Source: Balneolia bacterium
GTDB lineage: Bacteria > Bacteroidota > Rhodothermia > Balneolales > Cyclonatronaceae
Direction of reading: 5' to 3'
Length of the DNA stretch: 19,577 bases
Assembly (NCBI GenBank): GCA_003566395.1
Contig: PXDL01000058.1
Coordinates: 1 to 19,577, forward strand
The notes under the pieces are model-generated. The model was given only the letters and a program-made list of their open reading frames with translations, ran no database searches and had not been told where the DNA came from. A program made the translations under genes and the position numbers. Below, one piece after another: positions 15,720-19,577 of the stretch. Positions within the stretch are counted from its first letter, which is position 1. Every line of letters starts with the position of its first letter.

Positions 15720-16640
15720 ATGGGCGTTATTTTTTTATTTATTGATGGAATCGGCCTGGCCCCGGAATCACCTCAAAATCCGTTCAGTACACTGGCCCGC
15801 GATTTACCGGGTTTATCCGCTTTAACCGGCTCGGATGCCCTGACAACAAAAGCGGCAGAAATCACACATTCCGATCATCTTTTCAAACCCGTGGATGCCA
15901 ATCTCGGGATCGAAGGGCTTCCCCAAAGCGGGACCGGTCAGACCGCTTTATTTACCGGGGTGAATGCCGCCGAAGTGATTGGTAAACATTTCGGCCCGTT
16001 TCCTCACTCGGGGAACAAACCGATACTACGCGACAAAGGTTTGTTTAAACAGGCAATGGCGGCCGGACTAATCCCGAAATTTATGAATGCCTATCCTCCC
16101 GTTTTTTTTGAACGGGCCAGGAAAACAAGACGCTGGAGCTGTTCTACCCTTATGGTAAAAAGCAGCGGACAGAAACTTAGTTCAACACAAGATGTAGTAA
16201 ACGGTGATGCAATAACCGCAGAGTTTTACGGGGATTACTGGCGCGAAAAACTCGGGATTGTCTTACCTGAGCGAGACGGTGAAGCCGTGGCGGATATACT
16301 TATTAAAGCCGCCGATTCTCATGATCTGGTAATGATGGAGTACTACCTTACAGATAAAGCCGGCCACGCCCGCGACCTTGATTTAGCCCGGGATGTGCTC
16401 CTCCGCCTCGACCGGGTACTGCTGCCGCTTTCCGCACGGCTTGCCGGGCATACGCTGGTAATTTGCAGCGATCACGGCAATCTCGAAAACCTCGGAACTA
16501 AAACCCATACCCGCAATCCGGTTCCGCTGATCGTGAAAGGCCCCGGAGCCCCATTCTTTACAGAAGCCGAAAGCATAACCGATGTAACGTCTTGCATCAT
16601 AAATGCGGCCCGAAATAACTACCGCCCTTTATCCGAATAA
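15720..16640 (+). CDS. Phosphoglycerate mutase-like metalloenzyme (alkaline phosphatase superfamily)
   Basis: A 306-residue protein of the metalloenzyme/alkaline phosphatase superfamily (PF01676-like, as in cofactor-independent and archaeal phosphoglycerate mutases and phosphopentomutase). Two-metal ligands can be placed: D9 in FIDGIGL, D212 and H216 in TDKAGH, D251-H252 in SDHGNLEN, and H263 in THTRNP. The nucleophile is S70 or T72 in PQSGTGQT. It is short against the 500-residue iPGM and 400-residue ApgM, lacking a full second domain; residues about 85-180 form a small insert. The substrate is unknown. It is two bases after dtd, hence translationally linked. Its last 22 bases overlap the convergent mscS gene. 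Confidence 0.75.
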   Translation: MGVIFLFIDGIGLAPESPQNPFSTLARDLPGLSALTGSDALTTKAAEITHSDHLFKPVDANLGIEGLPQSGTGQTALFTGVNAAEVIGKHFGPFPHSGNKPILRDKGLFKQAMAAGLIPKFMNAYPPVFFERARKTRRWSCSTLMVKSSGQKLSSTQDVVNGDAITAEFYGDYWREKLGIVLPERDGEAVADILIKAADSHDLVMMEYYLTDKAGHARDLDLARDVLLRLDRVLLPLSARLAGHTLVICSDHGNLENLGTKTHTRNPVPLIVKGPGAPFFTEAESITDVTSCIINAARNNYRPLSE

Positions 16641-17569
16641 AGATCACCCTGTCCGCCGGCCCCGGGGTCTTCATGCCGTACGAGACGTGTTGTTTGGTAG
16701 GCGAAACGGATAGACGGTTCTTTATTGAAGCTTTCCAGAATATCTCCCCATATCAGTTGTTCCATTCTGCGGGTCCGGCGCACCGGACATAAAAAACGGG
16801 CTGATAGCAAGACCCCGTTTTCATTCACCGTTAAAAATACAGCCGGAGTCAGAACCGAATATTTCAGCATAAAAGATTCCTTGGCACGCTTCATCTCCAG
16901 CTCGGCCTGGTTCACGAAACCCAGGCAATGGGTATTCAGAATAGAAGTTATCAGCTCGCGCGCTTTCTTATAATCGGATTCGAAGGTGATGTTAACCGGT
17001 ATTTCATGCCATATAAAGGTGAAGCCACCGGTGTAATTGGCCAGAAATTCGGTAAATACTTTACTGTTCGGAATATGAATAACACGGCCGGTGCTTTGTT
17101 CGGCTTTTACCCGGTTACCGATTTCTATCACAGAAAAGGTGAACAGCCGTTTATCAATCACATCACCCTTTACCCCCATTACTTCTATCCGGTCGCCCAG
17201 GTCAAAGGGTTTTCGTATTACGATGAACATCCATCCGGCAAGATCGGTAAGCAGTTCCCGCAGCGCGAGGGCGAGGCCCACCGACAAAAGTCCCAGAAAA
17301 GTGGCCAGCGATTGAAATCCTTCAAACCAGATTTTACCGACCACGAAAACCGCGATCACAAAAATTACCTGGGTGCTGTAGCGCTTGTAGTTGTAGTGTT
17401 TGGCCGGATCTTTGGTCTGCCAGTACACAATAATGAGGAACAGATACCGAACAAGAAGCAGCACCAGAATTACCACTACCGACTGAATCAGATTTTCTGA
17501 AAGACCTATCGAGGTGCCCAGGGATTCAGAAACGCGCTGGGTAAGTTCAGAAAAATGAAGAGGCGACAT
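16619..17569 (-). CDS. MscS-family mechanosensitive ion channel
   Basis: A 316-residue inner-membrane protein of the small-conductance mechanosensitive channel family, which vents solutes when turgor rises. Helices lie at about 28-50 and 65-84, and the pore-lining TM3 is the Gly/Ala-rich GLLSVGLALALRELL segment (93-107) followed by LAGWMFIVIRKPFDLGDRIEV (110-130), the typical entry to the beta domain. PNSKVF (167-172) is another signature. The C-terminal alpha-beta domain runs to about residue 290, then a short Gly/Asp-rich tail. It is close in length to E. coli MscS (286). It stops with TAG at 16619 inside the 3' end of the metalloenzyme gene and is divergent from the threonine synthase gene across 126 bases. 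Confidence 0.92.
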   Translation of the reverse strand: MSPLHFSELTQRVSESLGTSIGLSENLIQSVVVILVLLLVRYLFLIIVYWQTKDPAKHYNYKRYSTQVIFVIAVFVVGKIWFEGFQSLATFLGLLSVGLALALRELLTDLAGWMFIVIRKPFDLGDRIEVMGVKGDVIDKRLFTFSVIEIGNRVKAEQSTGRVIHIPNSKVFTEFLANYTGGFTFIWHEIPVNITFESDYKKARELITSILNTHCLGFVNQAELEMKRAKESFMLKYSVLTPAVFLTVNENGVLLSARFLCPVRRTRRMEQLIWGDILESFNKEPSIRFAYQTTRLVRHEDPGAGGQGDLYSDKGR

Positions 17570-17633
17570 GGAGGGTTGTTAGCTTATGGATTCCGATACT
17601 TATAATCAGCCCAAAATAGGCCTTTTTAATAAC

Positions 17634-17641
17634 TATATTTG
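17634..17641 (+). promoter_or_regulatory. Candidate -7 promoter element (TATATTTG) for threonine synthase
   Basis: TATATTTG is a perfect match to the Bacteroidota TANNTTTG -7 consensus in the 126-base gap between divergent mscS and thrC, 54 bases before the thrC ATG. No clear TTG/TTTG -33 element is seen at the usual distance, so this is partial support. Confidence 0.4.
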
Positions 17642-17695
17642 TGAAAAATAAGGTTTTCGGTTGCGGAAGCCATCACCCTAAAACACAAACGGACT

Positions 17696-18865
17696 ATGTT
17701 CTTTACTCATCTGGAATGTTCAAAAACCGGAAAAACGTACGACAAGGATGCCCTGCACAACCTCAGTGAAGCCGGGGCTCCGCTTCTGGCCTGCTACGAC
17801 ACCGACAAGGCGCGGAAGATGTTTACGCCCCAATCTTTGCTGGGAAGGCGAAAAGACATGTGGCGATACCGGGAAATGCTGCCGCTCCGGACGGATGCGC
17901 CTGCCGTTTGTCTGGGTGAAGGCGGTACGCCCCTGAGGGAAACACCCCGGTTTAAATCCGCATTCGGACTGAATAAGGTGTTCATTAAAGATGAGTCGGT
18001 GAACCCTACCGGATCGTTTAAAGCGCGCGGACTCTCCGCTGCGGTAAATGCGGCTCTTGAACGGGGCGTTAACGCCTTTGCTATTCCGACGGCTGGAAAT
18101 GCGGGCGGGGCGTTGGCCTCCTACGCGGCTCTGGCTGAGAAACCGGCCCATATTTTTATGCCTAAGGACACCCCCGAAGCCTTCAAACAGGAATGTATTT
18201 CAGCGGGCGCTCAGGTAACGCTGGTGGACGGGCTGATTAGTGATTGCGGAAAAATGGTGGCCGAACGAAAACAAAAAAAAGGCTGGTTCGATGTCTCAAC
18301 CCTGAAAGAACCCTACCGGCTTGAAGGAAAAAAAACGATGGGTTATGAGCTGTTTGAGCAGCTTGGCGGTAGCCTGCCGGATGTAATCTTATACCCGACC
18401 GGAGGGGGAACCGGATTAATAGGTATGTGGAAAGCTTTTGATGAAATGCAGCGGCTCGGCTGGATAGGCAGTGAACGTCCGGCCATGATTAGCGTGCAGG
18501 CCGAGGGTTGTGCACCCGTAGTGCGCGCGTGGCAGCAGGGTGAAGAGCAGGCCCGGTACTGGGAAGGAGCACACACCTGCGCATCGGGATTGCGGGTACC
18601 CGCTGCGGTGGGCGATTTTCTTATGCTAAGAGCTATCCGGGAAAGCGACGGTAAAGCCATTGCCGTAAGTGATGAGGCTATGATGTATTACAGCAACGAG
18701 ATGGCCCGGCTTACCGGAATTTTCCCTGCTCCCGAGGGCGGAGCCGTACTGGCCGCGCTGATGCAGCTGCGTGACGAAAAGACCGTAGGAGCGGATGACC
18801 GCATCGTACTTTTTAATACCGGGAGCGGTTACAAATATCTGGAAGCTTTTAAGGCATTTACCTAA
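17696..18865 (+). CDS. thrC: Threonine synthase (PLP-dependent)
   Basis: A 389-residue cytoplasmic fold-type II PLP enzyme that converts O-phospho-L-homoserine to threonine. The short N-terminal segment with C8 and C33 resembles the degenerate zinc-ribbon-like start of thermophilic/actinobacterial-type threonine synthases (about 350-420 residues), not the longer E. coli type. EGGTPL (75-80) precedes the substrate loop. The PLP Schiff-base lysine is K109 in NPTGSFKARG. PTAGNAGGALASY (131-143) binds substrate, and the phosphate-binding loop is PTGGGTG (234-240). Other members of this fold (threonine dehydratase, cysteate synthase) are less likely given the N-terminal segment. It is a single-gene unit with a candidate promoter at 17634 and a terminator right after the stop. 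Confidence 0.9.
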   Translation: MFFTHLECSKTGKTYDKDALHNLSEAGAPLLACYDTDKARKMFTPQSLLGRRKDMWRYREMLPLRTDAPAVCLGEGGTPLRETPRFKSAFGLNKVFIKDESVNPTGSFKARGLSAAVNAALERGVNAFAIPTAGNAGGALASYAALAEKPAHIFMPKDTPEAFKQECISAGAQVTLVDGLISDCGKMVAERKQKKGWFDVSTLKEPYRLEGKKTMGYELFEQLGGSLPDVILYPTGGGTGLIGMWKAFDEMQRLGWIGSERPAMISVQAEGCAPVVRAWQQGEEQARYWEGAHTCASGLRVPAAVGDFLMLRAIRESDGKAIAVSDEAMMYYSNEMARLTGIFPAPEGGAVLAALMQLRDEKTVGADDRIVLFNTGSGYKYLEAFKAFT

Positions 18866-18908
18866 AAAAACGGCCAAATTCTTGATTTTGGCACGTTTTT
18901 CTCTTTTT
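18866..18908 (+). terminator. Intrinsic terminator of threonine synthase
   Basis: AAAAACG at 18866-18872 pairs with CGTTTTT at 18894-18900, and GCCAAA at 18873-18878 with TTTGGC at 18887-18892. This gives a 13-pair stem with one bulged A and an 8-base loop, then CTCTTTTTTT. It starts directly after the stop codon. A-run and T-run symmetry means it could also stop transcription from the right. Confidence 0.88.
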
Positions 18909-18925
18909 TTGAAATGGAAAATAAG

Positions 18926-18942
18926 GTCATCATTTAGATGAC
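18926..18942. repeat. Perfect 6-base inverted repeat, operator-like
   Basis: GTCATC (18926-18931), a 5-base ATTTA spacer, then GATGAC (18937-18942). It lies in the promoter region of the lipoprotein gene, 46 bases before its ATG, where a dimeric repressor could bind. It is too short and lacks the T tract for a terminator. No regulator gene is nearby. Confidence 0.35.
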
Positions 18943-18988
18943 GATGAATAATAAACCATTAATACTTAATAAAGAGAAAGCGTAATTC

Positions 18989-19411
18989 ATGAATATTTCT
19001 GCAGTATCAACAAAGCTATTGGCAATTATTCTTATCCTTTCTACCGGTATAGCTTTAACAGCTTGCGACTCGTCCTCCTCGGACAGCAACGATCTGGACG
19101 GTGAACTGAGCGTGGAAGTCATTGGACCGGCAGGGACAAGTTTTTCGCTTAGCTATTCGCTATGGGATGGGGAATCTTTAGAAGGCGAAGCCGGGACTGA
19201 AACGATACCTGAATCCGGGGAATTTTCCGAACTAATCGGATCCGGTAATTATGAAGGCGGGACGGTTGCGGTAAGTGTATTTTCAGAAGGAAATCCTGAA
19301 ATTCTGCTTCGTCTGTTAAACGACGGTGATCTGGTAGCAGAAACCGATACACCTTCCGATGACCAAATCTATGAGATTGAAGTCGGCGACCTGCCCGATT
19401 TTGATTTCTAA
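18989..19411 (+). CDS. Small acidic lipoprotein of unknown function
   Basis: A 140-residue protein with a lipoprotein signal peptide: basic K9, hydrophobic 10-22, lipobox L23-T-A-C26. A Ser/Asp-rich linker (27-37) follows the lipidated Cys. The mature part (about 38-135) is predicted all-beta, with alternating strands and Gly turns (SVEVIGPAGTSFSLSYSLWD, then a GNYEGGTVAVSVFSEG stretch), ending in DLPDFDF. The strand pattern recalls small beta-sandwich accessory proteins such as MmpS-like folds, but I do not claim homology. Net charge is strongly negative, as in halophiles. It has its own promoter region, with an inverted repeat at 18926-18942, and its own terminator, so it is a single-gene unit probably exposed at the envelope surface. 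Confidence 0.72.
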   Translation: MNISAVSTKLLAIILILSTGIALTACDSSSSDSNDLDGELSVEVIGPAGTSFSLSYSLWDGESLEGEAGTETIPESGEFSELIGSGNYEGGTVAVSVFSEGNPEILLRLLNDGDLVAETDTPSDDQIYEIEVGDLPDFDF

Positions 19412-19445
19412 ACCGGATGATGCCTACGTATCGTCAGAATTTTTT

Positions 19446-19482
19446 AAAAGGCCGGTTCCGCTTTGGATGCCGGCTTTTTTTT
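19446..19482 (+). terminator. Intrinsic terminator of the lipoprotein gene
   Basis: AAAAG plus CCGG (19446-19455, one bulged G) pairs with CCGGC plus TTTT (19470-19478) around a 14-base loop, followed by a run of eight T that ends at 19482. It begins 35 bases after the lipoprotein stop codon. Nothing further is recognised between it and the window edge. Confidence 0.85.
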
Positions 19483-19577
19483 GTCCGTTAGTTCCGGAAT
19501 GAAACATGCGTGAAGGTGCTTATTTCAACTACTGTCAACCTGCCATCACCCTTATAATTCCTAATCCCGGCTTTCCC

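Noticed and set aside
16928..17500. A 190-codon plus-strand open frame inside mscS
   Set aside because: It is antisense to the MscS channel and beta domain; the translated sequence shows no family features.
19506..19577. An open frame of 24 codons from an ATG at 19506 to the window edge
   Set aside because: It is too short to judge, has no promoter or family signal, and could easily be chance.

Overview
The window looks like a chromosomal segment from a marine or halophilic member of the FCB group, most likely Balneolota/Rhodothermota. Three things suggest this. The large secreted protein at 7559-11251 ends in a type IX secretion (T9SS) type A sorting domain with the YPNPFNP motif. None of the start codons I checked has a clear Shine-Dalgarno sequence, and perfect TANNTTTG (-7 type) elements lie upstream of two genes. 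Secreted proteins are strongly acidic. No tRNA, rRNA, CRISPR array or insertion sequence was seen.

Left part (1-6305): the start of a GNAT acetyltransferase on the minus strand runs off the left edge. Divergent from it are a lipoprotein serine hydrolase, dapA (lysine/diaminopimelate pathway), a large secreted M14 metallopeptidase and a three-helix membrane protein with a DUF1499 domain. dapA ends in a long hairpin followed by a T tract.

Middle part (6578-14769) is entirely minus strand: a Nei-type DNA glycosylase, the 1230-residue T9SS multidomain protein with a textbook terminator, and a tight cluster read purM -> AtuA-like small protein -> membrane-anchored TPR-like protein -> sulfotransferase. 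The sulfotransferase is much more AT-rich than its neighbours (about 30% against 48% GC in rows counted by eye) and is coupled to the preceding gene by a TAATG stop/start overlap.

The most notable region is 14770-15258, a 489-base gene-free gap between the divergent genes purM and dtd. It holds eleven 9-mers within one mismatch of the DnaA box TTATNCACA, one of them perfect, plus AT-rich stretches. Genes to its left are mostly minus strand and genes to its right mostly plus strand, and G/C skew measured on plus-strand genes changes sign across it. I read it as a candidate chromosomal replication origin (oriC) with no dnaA gene in the window. This is inference.

Right part (15259-19577): dtd (D-aminoacyl-tRNA deacylase) and a phosphoglycerate-mutase-like metalloenzyme form a two-gene operon. 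A convergent MscS channel gene overlaps the end of that operon. Then come threonine synthase (divergent from mscS), a strong terminator, and a small acidic lipoprotein of unknown function with its own terminator.
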